This document shows positions 7,696-15,918 of a stretch of 64,000 nt of DNA, in pieces. Each line of letters opens with the position of its first letter. The stretch's first letter is position 1. The DNA is from a virus: IMG/VR virus record IMGVR_UViG_3300008448_000017, positions 1-64,000 of that record. The stretch is one strand, 5' to 3'. The notes under the pieces are model-generated. The model searched no databases and had not been told where the DNA came from. It saw only the letters and a program-made list of their open reading frames with translations. Made by a program: the position numbers and the translations under genes.

Positions 7696-8330
7696 TATCT
7701 GTTTGATTTAGTGTAAATTTCAAATTTAGATAAGTCTGGGTAGGGAAGCTCAAGGTCTTCATTGTGTTTTGGTTTCCCATTCATATCATAGAATTGGTTC
7801 ATAAGCAACAATCCACGAGCAGCTAATTCAGGCATCATGTAAAAATTCCACCCTAACATGTCTAAATTGTCATCGTGGTAAGAACATTCACGTCTACCAC
7901 TATACCTTGCTCGTTTAAACCAAAGATATGCTTCGTGACTATCGGTTAAAATAGCTCCACCTTTAGATAGCTTAAAATGTTTGTATGGACCCGTAAATGA
8001 AACACACATATGAGTTCCTGGTTTGTACATATTTGAAGTGAAAGATAAAGCAGAGTCCCAAACGTTAGTTGGTTCTAATTGGTAGGCACCCTTAATTGTT
8101 TTACCTTTAACTTCTCTAAATTTTACTTTAGCTCCGGCGTGTATGATTTCGCATGGTACTGAAGGATATGTACGGGATGGTATAGTGATTTCTGTCCCAT
8201 TAACTTTCTCATACATTAATGCTAGAAACAGAGCATTTGATTGGTTATCCACTGTTACAACATATGGTGCTCCTGTATAGTCAGATAAACGTTTTTCAAA
8301 TTCATTTGTTATATCATATACATTTTTCAT
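7695..8330 (-). CDS. DegT/DnrJ/EryC1-like PLP aminotransferase, short, 211 aa
   Basis: Start set at 8330 (MKNVYDITNEFEKRLSDYTG), which overlaps the upstream stop as ATGA. Features of the fold-type I sugar aminotransferases: YVVTVDNQSNALFLAL (cofactor phosphate region), ITIPSRTYPSVPCEIIHAGA, and the PLP-lysine region SFTGPYKHFKLSKGGAIL. Family members are usually ~370 aa; this one lacks most of the C-terminal domain, so activity is uncertain. It may still aminate a keto-sugar that the NeuD-like enzyme acylates. Confidence 0.75.
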   Translation of the reverse strand: MKNVYDITNEFEKRLSDYTGAPYVVTVDNQSNALFLALMYEKVNGTEITIPSRTYPSVPCEIIHAGAKVKFREVKGKTIKGAYQLEPTNVWDSALSFTSNMYKPGTHMCVSFTGPYKHFKLSKGGAILTDSHEAYLWFKRARYSGRRECSYHDDNLDMLGWNFYMMPELAARGLLLMNQFYDMNGKPKHNEDLELPYPDLSKFEIYTKSNR

Positions 8331-9118
8331 ATTTCTATTACTTGTTGGTTTGGGTATTGGAAATGGCATATTCCCTCTACCATTATATTTTTATGACTAC
8401 AATCTTGTATATTGTATTTTTTTACTATTTGAAGTAAAGATACATATTTTTCTTGAGGGATCAAATGATATTTTGAAAGATTGTTTCTTTCTACACATTG
8501 TTTTAAAAAAGATTCACATGACCATCCTTCAATATATTCCCAAATTTTCCCACTATAATTTGAAATATTTTGAATATATTCATATGTTTCATCCATATAT
8601 GTTTTATCACTAATATAATCGCATTTGGGGATGTTTAGAAAATAAAAGTTTCCTTGAGGGTAAAAATCTTCATCAATTATCCTTTTAAAATCAAAATCAT
8701 ATTGTACCATCCCACCATAACCAATCCCATTCAAATAATAAAAATCAGCTTCCTCTACTTGCTTATCTAAAATAGATTTTTGAATGATTACATCATTTGA
8801 TACTTTACAAAGCCATTCTTCATTATTCTCTTTACACCAATCAAAAATTAAATTTTCTAAATCAATATACCCATGGTTATGTCCTCTATTTACTTTAGAA
8901 TCTAAAATAACACAATTTGGGAAATATTTTTTCCACATTTGAGTATTTTCTTTTTGAAGGGGAGAACTATAGTTAGTAGATACTATAACTTGCTTAAATT
9001 CTTTTAAAACTGGGAGGTTATAAAGGATATATTGTTCTAAGAGATCTATATCATCTTGGGATGAAATATATCCCATACCCCCATAAATTGATTTGTTTAT
9101 TAGTTCTTTTAAAACCAT
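8327..9118 (-). CDS. Putative glycosyltransferase, 263 aa
   Basis: Alpha/beta protein with a GT-A-like order: a strand-rich N-terminus (FKQVIVSTNYSSP), VILDSKVNRGHNHGYIDLEN (nucleotide-binding region), then WLCKVSNDVIIQKSILD at the place of the DxD site (SND). The C-terminus has conserved aromatic and Cys residues (IEGWSCESFLKQCVE). I assign it by layout and context rather than by a clear signature. Confidence 0.5.
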   Translation of the reverse strand: MVLKELINKSIYGGMGYISSQDDIDLLEQYILYNLPVLKEFKQVIVSTNYSSPLQKENTQMWKKYFPNCVILDSKVNRGHNHGYIDLENLIFDWCKENNEEWLCKVSNDVIIQKSILDKQVEEADFYYLNGIGYGGMVQYDFDFKRIIDEDFYPQGNFYFLNIPKCDYISDKTYMDETYEYIQNISNYSGKIWEYIEGWSCESFLKQCVERNNLSKYHLIPQEKYVSLLQIVKKYNIQDCSHKNIMVEGICHFQYPNQQVIEI

Positions 9119-9119
9119 T

Positions 9120-9713
9120 TTATTTCTTTTTACCCCAAAACATTAAGTCACAGTGGTTGGTTTCTATTGAAAATTCATATGAATCGAAGATTCCATCAAT
9201 ATCACAAAATTCTCTAATATCTTCTTCTGTTACATTTTTATAGTATTCATTATCCCAATCTTCCCTTTCAACGTTTGGCATTGTTTTCCAATTATCTATT
9301 AGGTTTCCTTGAGATGTTTTCCCTTTTGCTTTATCGATAGCATCTTGTGTTGCAGTCCCATGCACAGGTCTTCCAGTTGTAGCGCAAGTCCATATAAAAT
9401 AACCACCAGATTTTAACATACGAATAGCATTCATAATACTTTCTTTATAGAATGGATTATGTTCCCAACATTCACATGATATAATAGTGTCAAACGTTCC
9501 ATCAGGAGCATCATATTCATTTGCGGGACAAGCAACATCTACCCCAGGTCCTGGGAGCAAATCTAGTCCTATAAAGTCACAGTTATCAAACCATGGTTTT
9601 TCATTTCCATTAACATCGAATGAACCAATATCCAATACTTTACAATTTTGAAATGAATTTGGAAATTGATTTTTCATCCTATCTAAATAATCTCGTTGTT
9701 CTTTATGTGCCAT
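9120..9713 (-). CDS. Class I SAM-dependent methyltransferase, 197 aa
   Basis: Motif I is KVLDIGSFDVNGNEKPWF (residues ~25-42), the acidic SAM-ribose residue lies in FIGLDLLPGPGVDV, motif IV is DTIISCECWEHNP, and post-I helices precede MLKSGGYFIWTCATTGRP. This is the layout of methyltransferase type 11/23 proteins. Within a glycan island it most likely methylates a sugar or the glycan end, but a small molecule or protein target is possible. Confidence 0.8.
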   Translation of the reverse strand: MAHKEQRDYLDRMKNQFPNSFQNCKVLDIGSFDVNGNEKPWFDNCDFIGLDLLPGPGVDVACPANEYDAPDGTFDTIISCECWEHNPFYKESIMNAIRMLKSGGYFIWTCATTGRPVHGTATQDAIDKAKGKTSQGNLIDNWKTMPNVEREDWDNEYYKNVTEEDIREFCDIDGIFDSYEFSIETNHCDLMFWGKKK

Positions 9714-9719
9714 AGTTGT

Positions 9720-10343
9720 TTAAATTTCGTTATATAACTGGTTTTGTTTTTCTTGTTTCTCTATGGTTTTAGGGTGGTATAGGGCTAGTTCCTCCATTTC
9801 TGGCAGGTCTGTTATAGTTTTAAAACCAATTAAAGTTTCATGTACTTTATTTTCCCACTTGATTTCGGGGGTGTTTTTGTAGATGCGCATTTGCCTATCA
9901 GGCCAATTAATCCAACCATTTCCATTTACTCTCCAACCCCATACTCGAATATGTTCTTCTGTAATACCTTTTACAGTATTAACTCTAGGAACTCTATAAA
10001 CGTCAATATCTGGGTTTAGCTCTAGTATGCTAGGTAGATTTTCAACTAGGTATTGGTTGGGGATTTCATCGGCATCAATGTTTACTATATAATCTCCACT
10101 ACACAGACTGGTTAATTTATTCTTCCAGTCTGCAAAGTGTCGATCGAATTTCCCTTTATGCCAGGCAAATTCTCCATTAATTGAATGGGTCCTTAAAAAG
10201 GTTTCCACTTCCGAATCACCATTTGCTTCATCATATAGTATTACAATATTGTCTTGTGAACGTTTGTGTTGAAGCAAAAAGTGCACTAAACGTTGAATTT
10301 CTACAAATTCTCGACATACTGTAATTGCGTATGTTATTTTCAT
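9720..10343 (-). CDS. GT2-type glycosyltransferase, 207 aa
   Basis: Opens with TYAITVCREFVEIQRLVHFL, carries the metal-binding DAD in DYIVNIDADEIPNQYLVENL (about residues 90-110), and later RVWGWRVNGNGWINWPDRQM, typical of the WaaE/KdtX-like GT2 subfamily that adds sugars to lipopolysaccharide cores. This suggests transfer to a surface or virion glycan. It begins with a good start and is followed by a six-base spacer to the methyltransferase. Confidence 0.8.
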   Translation of the reverse strand: MKITYAITVCREFVEIQRLVHFLLQHKRSQDNIVILYDEANGDSEVETFLRTHSINGEFAWHKGKFDRHFADWKNKLTSLCSGDYIVNIDADEIPNQYLVENLPSILELNPDIDVYRVPRVNTVKGITEEHIRVWGWRVNGNGWINWPDRQMRIYKNTPEIKWENKVHETLIGFKTITDLPEMEELALYHPKTIEKQEKQNQLYNEI

Positions 10344-10355
10344 ATAAATATTGGG

Positions 10356-10808
10356 TTACTCAGGTAATACTCCAATATACGAAAGAGCTTCTATATAATC
10401 ACGCTCTTCAAAAACTTTCATATTTACCATATCCATCTTGTGAGTTTGGGTTTTACCCATTACTTCTTTTCTTTCTCCCTCAGGTACCTCAATTGCTTTT
10501 ACAGCACCCCATCCCCAACTTGAAGCATTTGGACCATATGCAAACACCATACCTTGTTCAGGGATGTTGATTGTGTTTGGGAGCCATACAAGATTTGTTT
10601 CTGAATCTTTCCAAGCTAGTTCCTTGTATAGTTCTGGGATGTCTTGCATTTGGGTTTCATAAAATTCTTCTCCTTCTTTCATAAAGGTATTTGTCCAAAA
10701 CCCACAAGACAAGCTCAAATATGTTGCTATTTCAGGGTTAATTTGAGTTTTGTAGCAGAGGTCTCCTCCACTTTTAGGGCAATTGATTATTTCTTCTGTT
10801 GATATCAT
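10356..10808 (-). CDS. Conserved T4-like phage hypothetical, 150 aa
   Basis: I recall proteins like this from marine T4-like phages (CPKSGGDLCYKTQINPEIATYLSLSCGFWTNT in two parts; ...FAYGPNASSWGWGAVKAIEV). The cysteine placement (CPKSGGDLCY, SCGFW) could bind metal. Function is not known. It sits inside the glycan island but has no glycan-enzyme motif. Confidence 0.6.
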   Translation of the reverse strand: MISTEEIINCPKSGGDLCYKTQINPEIATYLSLSCGFWTNTFMKEGEEFYETQMQDIPELYKELAWKDSETNLVWLPNTINIPEQGMVFAYGPNASSWGWGAVKAIEVPEGERKEVMGKTQTHKMDMVNMKVFEERDYIEALSYIGVLPE

Positions 10809-10813
10809 GGTGT

Positions 10814-11356
10814 TTATTTTTTTCTTATTATAAATTCATTTGATCTTTTTTCTATATCAAATTGTTCTTTACTTACAAATTTATCAACTATTTTAGAAAA
10901 TACTTTCATTCTTAAATTCCCATAACTGTCTTTGGAATATGCTTTAAAATACAATATAGGATATTGATTTTTTTCTATAAAAGGTAATATTTCATCTTTG
11001 CATATTTTGGAAACAGTATCTAAATAGTTTTTCCCTTTTAATTCTTTCTGCTTAGCAAACCCATCATCCTTTTCAGGAAAGTAAAAATCTAAGATCCAAT
11101 AGTGGTTTTCATCGTATCCACCCTCTTTTAAAGTTACAACAAAATAAGGATCATCTTCATGTTTTATTTTAAACATCATCTCACCACTATCTCTTACAAT
11201 TTTTTCATAATCGTAACTTAATTCAGGGTTTAGAAATTCTGTAAGTATAGTATTGGCAAAAAAATAATATTCTTGTAATCCTTTATTTTTTAATAGTTTT
11301 ACATCTTCATGGAATAAGATCTCAATAAGTTTCCATTCGTTAAACTGTTTATCCAT
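10814..11356 (-). CDS. Hypothetical protein, 180 aa
   Basis: The start is eight bases inside the preceding glycosyltransferase. Mixed alpha/beta with many Lys, Glu, Phe and Tyr residues (GEMMFKIKHEDDPYFVVTLK, HYWILDFYFPEKDDG). There is no known motif and no membrane span. Codon composition is AT-rich like its neighbours. Confidence 0.6.
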   Translation of the reverse strand: MDKQFNEWKLIEILFHEDVKLLKNKGLQEYYFFANTILTEFLNPELSYDYEKIVRDSGEMMFKIKHEDDPYFVVTLKEGGYDENHYWILDFYFPEKDDGFAKQKELKGKNYLDTVSKICKDEILPFIEKNQYPILYFKAYSKDSYGNLRMKVFSKIVDKFVSKEQFDIEKRSNEFIIRKK

Positions 11357-12650
11357 TTACCTCTACTTTTTTAAGTTTTGGGAGCTCTATACGATTAAGT
11401 TGAGGTAATTTTAACTCTACACGTTTTGGAAAATCAGGTAACTTTTGTGTTAAAATAGTATCTAATTTTTCTTTCATTGTATCAAATGAGAATTTTGTTC
11501 TGCTGTGAAATCCTTGCCGTTTAGCATTATCTGTATAGTTTTTATAGTTTTCAAACATATCTTTTAGATAGTGTCCAACATGACCATGATCCACTGAGAA
11601 CCATTGTGCCTCTTTTAACAGCATACCATTTGCTGCCGCAGGATGAATATTTGTTAGTTGACCGGGAAGAAGGGTAGTAAATTCAGGGTTAAGGTAATCT
11701 ATATGTCCACTCCAATTTGTTGTGATGATTGGTTTGTTGGTTAAAGAAAATTCAAGTAATGGACGTCCGAACCCTTCTCCCTTAGTCAAGCTAACCATAG
11801 CTTTTACTTTTGAATGATTATACAACTCATTCATTTCTGAATCTGTAAATTCACCATGAAGTAAATATATGTTAGGTAGGTTTTTAGAGTTTACGGTTGA
11901 GGCAATTGCTTTAATTCGTTTTACAAGCTCATTTCTATCCATATAAGAGGCTCCAACTTGTGTTGTTTTCAAAATCAACGCTGGTTTCTTTGTTTTGTTT
12001 TTAAATGTCTCGTAAAATGCTTTGATTAGCAACGTAATATTTTTTCTGTCTTCTCCAATTGGAGTATTTCCAATCCAATGTCCTACAAACAGATAAGCGA
12101 AGTCCTCTTTCATATCCTGTAGTTTAAAGTTAGATTTTACAGGTTTGTATACCTCTGTATTTGCTCCCTCAAACAATATCTCACCATCTCGAGTCCATTC
12201 AATATTTCCCATTGATTGGTTTGTTTGTTGGTCACGTTTTTCAAACTTTGAATTACGTAAAATATCAATTGTATGATTTGAAGAACCCAAAATCAGATCC
12301 ATTCGTTGACATCCTTCAACCCACTCAGCAGGGGCAATCGTTGATTCTATACCTGCTGTAATTCCAATGTTGTATTTTCCGATTGGTTGAAATTCATTTG
12401 GTACAGTAATTTGACACCAAATTTCTGGTTGGGAAGATAATTGTGGGTTAGGTAAAATGTGGTTCTCCAAGAATTTCCATTCTGGGTTTGTTTCAATGAA
12501 CCCAAATGGGGTATTTCCCCATCGTTGAGGCAATACTTTTACCTCGTATTTATCTAGCTCAATTATAGCTTTAACTACATCTCGCGAACGTGCTCCGTAA
12601 CCACTAAAAGTATCTATTGGACACGAAATTACAAATGTTGGTTTACTCAT
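11349..12650 (-). CDS. GT4/GT1-type glycosyltransferase, 433 aa
   Basis: GT-B enzyme. The N-terminus is FVISCPIDTFSGYGARSRDV, the usual glycine loop. The C-terminal half holds YLFVGHWIGNTPIGEDRKN, then the E-x7-E signature region SLTKGEGFGRPLLEFSLTNKP followed by IITTNWSGHIDYL. Such enzymes retain the anomeric configuration and use NDP-sugars. It overlaps the 84-residue gene upstream by four bases. Confidence 0.85.
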   Translation of the reverse strand: MSKPTFVISCPIDTFSGYGARSRDVVKAIIELDKYEVKVLPQRWGNTPFGFIETNPEWKFLENHILPNPQLSSQPEIWCQITVPNEFQPIGKYNIGITAGIESTIAPAEWVEGCQRMDLILGSSNHTIDILRNSKFEKRDQQTNQSMGNIEWTRDGEILFEGANTEVYKPVKSNFKLQDMKEDFAYLFVGHWIGNTPIGEDRKNITLLIKAFYETFKNKTKKPALILKTTQVGASYMDRNELVKRIKAIASTVNSKNLPNIYLLHGEFTDSEMNELYNHSKVKAMVSLTKGEGFGRPLLEFSLTNKPIITTNWSGHIDYLNPEFTTLLPGQLTNIHPAAANGMLLKEAQWFSVDHGHVGHYLKDMFENYKNYTDNAKRQGFHSRTKFSFDTMKEKLDTILTQKLPDFPKRVELKLPQLNRIELPKLKKVEVNG

Positions 12651-12901
12651 ATAACTTGTTTTAATTTTATTTCAGGTATAAATTCGGTTGGTGATTGAAC
12701 ATATTCATATTGCTCGAGTTCTTCCTCATGCAAACATATAAGTTCTGTAGTGTTTTTATTATCTTTTGTAAATGCAAACAATATGATTTCCCCAGGTTTA
12801 ATTTCTCTTCCCGAAGTATACGCTTTAAGGGTTACTTTCTCAAGTGCCTCTTGTGTAACTATTTTATTTTCTGTAAATTGGTGTAAAAAATGCTCTCTCA
12901 T
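12647..12901 (-). CDS. Hypothetical protein, 84 aa
   Basis: Small alpha/beta protein (KVTLKAYTSGREIKPGEIIL, ...ELICLHEEELEQYEYV) between two large glycosyltransferases, three bases from one and overlapping the other by four. Not recognised. Its position suggests it is co-translated with the glycan enzymes and may be an accessory. Confidence 0.55.
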   Translation of the reverse strand: MREHFLHQFTENKIVTQEALEKVTLKAYTSGREIKPGEIILFAFTKDNKNTTELICLHEEELEQYEYVQSPTEFIPEIKLKQVI

Positions 12902-12904
12902 ATT

Positions 12905-14338
12905 CTAGTACAATAACTCGTGACACAATTCATCTTCTTCAACTTCATTAACGTTGATGAATTCATATTTTTCTCGTGGAGTCCACGTGTTAAATAATTG
13001 ATCTATCGCGTTAATTGCTCTTTCTCCCATTCTTCCTCCAGTAAAACCTCCTTCATTTAAGGCAAATTCTCTACCTTTTAAACCAAGTACAGAACGTTCT
13101 TCTTTACTCATGTTGTACAATTGTTTGATACAATCTGCTGCATCCTCTGGGTTGCATCTGTCATCCCAAATGTAAGGTGTGGTTGGTGAGCCTTGAATTG
13201 AGCGATTTGAAGGGTAAACTGGTAAAGCCCACGCACCGTGTTTTTTATAGTGACCTGTATGGTTTGAAGGTATTTGTGGAGATGGTACAAACCAATTTCC
13301 ATTTTCATCTCTAAAGCCCATTTGGTCTTGCATTCCACCTGTAACGTTTGCTATGATTGGAGTTCCTGCAAGTATTGCCTCTGTTAGAGATAGGCCCCAT
13401 CCTTCGTTAGAAGTTAACAAAATTTGAGCATCCGCTATATTGTATAACATGTTTAGTTGAGACGAATCAAGTTTATTTGTTGAAAAATATATTGCGTTTG
13501 GATAGTCTTTAAAGAATAGTTTACGTACTGCCTCCAAATCCGTTCCATGCTCCGAAATAACTTCTGTGTGAAGTACAAAAGCACATTTATCTGCTTTTTC
13601 TTTCGGTAGTTTATCCAAAAAGTAACGAAACGCAAGCATAGTGTCCGGAATTTGTTTTCTACGAATGTTTCTTGAATTAAAGAACAATACAAAATCTTTT
13701 TGTTCTCCCTTAAACAATTGCTTTTTAAAGTCAACTAGCGTTGGATCTGCCTCGTTAAGCGGTTTAAAAATGTTCTCGTTTAGCCCGTGCGGAACATACT
13801 CAATCACTTTGTTTTTCGCTTTTTCCCCCAACACTAACTCGTTTATGAGTTTTGTTTGCTTTGAAATCGCTAACAACGCATCACACGACTCGTAAAATCC
13901 TTTGTTGTACAATGGTGTTGGTAAATCATCCCAGATGTTCAAATAAATGATAGGGCATGTTTTTCTAATCTCGTTTTCAATGGCAAACAACCAATCAAAA
14001 TACCTAGGATCCGTAATCAACATGATTGCATCTGGTTTTTCTACTTGCATCATTTGACGAATCAAATCTGCATCTCCATATCCATTAACAGGATATAGTG
14101 TAACGGAAGAATCTGTTAAGCCCGAGTTTGTGTTTGTGTCTTGGGACAGGTCAAAGCGTTTTCCTTGATCGGGATGTTGAATTGCTCCCCCTAAATTTAC
14201 CCAATTGAAATGTTGAGCTGTGTTTATAACTAGCTCACGTGCAACTGTTGCTACTCCCGAATGTACACGAATATCGTCACATATTAGGAGGATTTTTTTA
14301 CGTTCGTTTTTTGGTAGATAACCGAATTTTTCTTTCAT
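12905..14338 (-). CDS. GT4-type glycosyltransferase, 477 aa
   Basis: First gene of the glycan island. GT-B layout: KKILLICDDIRVHSGVATVA at the N-terminus, a central donor half with FVLFFNSRNIRRKQIPDTM, and the signature ILLTSNEGWGLSLTEAILAG then TPIIANVTGGMQDQM. Length and motifs match a full-size retaining glycosyltransferase. The leader region carries an exact TATAAATA on the coding strand. Confidence 0.85.
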   Translation of the reverse strand: MKEKFGYLPKNERKKILLICDDIRVHSGVATVARELVINTAQHFNWVNLGGAIQHPDQGKRFDLSQDTNTNSGLTDSSVTLYPVNGYGDADLIRQMMQVEKPDAIMLITDPRYFDWLFAIENEIRKTCPIIYLNIWDDLPTPLYNKGFYESCDALLAISKQTKLINELVLGEKAKNKVIEYVPHGLNENIFKPLNEADPTLVDFKKQLFKGEQKDFVLFFNSRNIRRKQIPDTMLAFRYFLDKLPKEKADKCAFVLHTEVISEHGTDLEAVRKLFFKDYPNAIYFSTNKLDSSQLNMLYNIADAQILLTSNEGWGLSLTEAILAGTPIIANVTGGMQDQMGFRDENGNWFVPSPQIPSNHTGHYKKHGAWALPVYPSNRSIQGSPTTPYIWDDRCNPEDAADCIKQLYNMSKEERSVLGLKGREFALNEGGFTGGRMGERAINAIDQLFNTWTPREKYEFINVNEVEEDELCHELLY

Positions 14339-14364
14339 AACTAAAAAATGATTTTTTTAGGGTT

Positions 14365-14372
14365 TATTTATA
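14365..14372 (-). promoter_or_regulatory. T4-consensus late octamer TATAAATA
   Basis: The coding strand reads GTTATAAATAAACCC, 27 bases before the first glycosyltransferase ATG. TATAAATA is the T4 late promoter box; in this genome most late-type elements differ from it, so its use here is uncertain. Confidence 0.4.
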
Positions 14373-14395
14373 ACTTATTTTTGTAATATAACTAT

Positions 14396-14593
14396 TTAAT
14401 CTTCATTTTCCAAGGATAGATCACTATGGTTGTGAACTTTTTTTCTAAAATCCTCATCCGTTAAATACAAATGGATTGCTCGCTCGCTTAATTTTTGGAA
14501 ACTGAATTTGCGTTTAATGCACTCTACTCTAAAATTTTCAAACAAGTCTTTATCAATTTTGACGCTTGTTAATGTTTGGTTTTTTTCACTCAT
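14396..14593 (-). CDS. Ribbon-helix-helix DNA-binding protein, 65 aa
   Basis: Start placed at 14593 (MSEKNQTLTSVKIDKDLFEN); a longer frame upstream has a poor N-terminus that runs through the promoter. The TSVKIDKDLFENFRVECIKR segment followed by SFQKLSERAIHLYL fits the strand-helix-helix RHH_1 fold of Arc/MetJ-type repressors, which bind operators as dimers. It probably regulates phage or nearby genes. Confidence 0.7.
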   Translation of the reverse strand: MSEKNQTLTSVKIDKDLFENFRVECIKRKFSFQKLSERAIHLYLTDEDFRKKVHNHSDLSLENED

Positions 14594-14612
14594 ATACGTT
14601 TGGTTTATATTA

Positions 14613-14630
14613 TCGTATATAAATATATTA
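14613..14630 (-). promoter_or_regulatory. Late-type promoter element (variant)
   Basis: The coding strand reads CTAATATATTTATATACG, about 20 bases before the RHH start. It shares the AATATATTTATAT core with the element before the gp26-like gene. Confidence 0.45.
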
Positions 14631-14633
14631 GTA

Positions 14634-15578
14634 TTAGTGGTAAGTCGCTGAGCAAAGATGAGTTTTGTGAAAAACACACCACTTGCAATTATCGTTTAGT
14701 TGTGGTTTGTGCTCTACTTTTTTGTATCCGTTTGTATCAAACACTTCGTTTATAAACTTGTTTATTGATTCTGTTGCTTTTTTTATTTTGATTTTACCTG
14801 TTGCCGGTTTGAAAATTTGTATTCGTTTGATAACATAGTCTTCACTTTCGTATAACTTTCGTTTTACAATAAAGAATTCTACATCAATGTTTTCTTCGGG
14901 GAAATTGTATAGTTCGGAAAAATATTTTTTGTATAAAATAAGTTGAAACTGCTTGTTTTCGTCTTTTTTCTGCTTATCGTTCCATCCACTAGTGGATGTC
15001 TTCAAATCTATTATTTTGATTCTATTGGTTGGCTCATGATACATTACCACATCTAGATAACCTTGATAAACTATGTTGGGGTAGTTTGAGTTTGGAGATA
15101 GTACAATTGGAACTTCACACCCCACTAAATGCCATCCACGTTTGGAGAAATGTTTGCCTTTGTTTTTTGCAAAGTCACGGATGATAGCTTCCCCATCCTC
15201 ATAGAATTCTCTAAGTTCCTCTGGGGAGGAAAAATGTTGTTTGTTGTTTGATTTGTATTGTTTGGTATATTCTTCACGTAATATGTCTTCGAACATTTCG
15301 GATGTGTTGATTTTGTCTGCTTCAACCATGCTTTGCTCGTACATTACTGTTAGGTAATGTTGGATTACTTCATGTAATGCGGTTCCAAAAACAGTATGAA
15401 TAGTGGAGGTGAATTGTTTATGTCCTTCAATGTATTGTAGAGAATATTTTTTGGGACATTCATTGTACATTGAGAGTTGAGAGTATGAAATTGATTTTTC
15501 ACTTGCCCAATCTATGTCTCGTTTAATTGCATTACGGATGTCTTTTACAATTTGAGGGATAACTTTCTTTTTAGCCAT
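14634..15578 (-). CDS. Cas4/RecB-like PD-(D/E)XK nuclease with Fe-S cysteines, 314 aa
   Basis: Start at 15578 (MAKKKVIPQ) has the AAGTTATG context. Features of the PDDEXK_1 family: SYSQLSMYNECPKKYSLQYI, with the first cluster cysteine; GTALHEVIQHYL; the catalytic core YQGYLDVVMYH with KIIDLKTS; the QFQLILYKKYF helix; and three C-terminal cysteines (CKWCVFHKTHLC). The four cysteines match the iron-sulfur cluster of Cas4/AddB-type nucleases. It likely acts as a DNA exonuclease in recombination or host DNA breakdown. No other CRISPR gene is nearby. Confidence 0.8.
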   Translation of the reverse strand: MAKKKVIPQIVKDIRNAIKRDIDWASEKSISYSQLSMYNECPKKYSLQYIEGHKQFTSTIHTVFGTALHEVIQHYLTVMYEQSMVEADKINTSEMFEDILREEYTKQYKSNNKQHFSSPEELREFYEDGEAIIRDFAKNKGKHFSKRGWHLVGCEVPIVLSPNSNYPNIVYQGYLDVVMYHEPTNRIKIIDLKTSTSGWNDKQKKDENKQFQLILYKKYFSELYNFPEENIDVEFFIVKRKLYESEDYVIKRIQIFKPATGKIKIKKATESINKFINEVFDTNGYKKVEHKPQLNDNCKWCVFHKTHLCSATYH

Positions 15579-15584
15579 AACTTC

Positions 15585-15597
15585 AAGATACAAAAAC
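15585..15597 (-). promoter_or_regulatory. GTATCTT-type promoter
   Basis: The coding strand reads AAGTTTTTGTATCTTGAAGTTATG. TATCTTG approaches the Bacteroidetes -7 box TAnnTTTG. Only a few bases separate it from the ATG of the nuclease gene. Confidence 0.45.
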
Positions 15598-15611
15598 TTT
15601 ATTGCTTATCC

Positions 15612-15653
15612 AAGGAAAAAGAAACCCCCATGATAGCGAACGTTGGGGGTTTC
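15612..15653 (-). terminator. Strong rho-independent terminator
   Basis: Perfect 10-bp stem (GAAACCCCCA paired with TGGGGGTTTC, 15621-15630 and 15644-15653) with a 13-base loop, followed on the minus strand by TTTTTCC. It is the most GC-rich feature in the region and ends the transcription unit that finishes with the 77-residue gene. Confidence 0.85.
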
Positions 15654-15684
15654 GCCGTTACTGTTTGGTAACGGTCCTAAAATA

Positions 15685-15918
15685 TTATTTGATGATGCCA
15701 GCTAAACGCTGCATTTTTTTAATTTCCTCTATTTCTGTTCCATCACCCACTACAGCTTCATAGTCCATCATTCCCAATGTTCCTCCAAAGCGAGATAAAT
15801 CGATTGCGTTTTCTGCTACGCGGTGTAGGTCCATATCATCGTTTGCATCCTCTCTAGCGTATTCTAGGAGACGGATGAATAGAGGAACGTCTAGTTTTAT
15901 AGTGTCTTTTGGGTTCAT
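15685..15918 (-). CDS. Conserved T4-like small protein with C-terminal LAGIIK tag, 77 aa
   Basis: MNPKDTIKLDVPLFIRLLEY and EDANDDMDLHRVAENAI are segments I recall from a small conserved protein of marine T4-like phages. It ends EEIKKMQRLAGIIK, which resembles the MQKLAGIITESEY tag seen at the N-terminus of other proteins here. Start overlaps the upstream stop by four bases. Function unknown; the tag suggests a common destination. Confidence 0.7.
   Translation of the reverse strand: MNPKDTIKLDVPLFIRLLEYAREDANDDMDLHRVAENAIDLSRFGGTLGMMDYEAVVGDGTEIEEIKKMQRLAGIIK

Noticed and set aside
14634-15578. Cas4 as evidence of a phage CRISPR system
   Set aside because: No repeats, Cas1 or effector gene is visible; the nuclease alone fits recombination.
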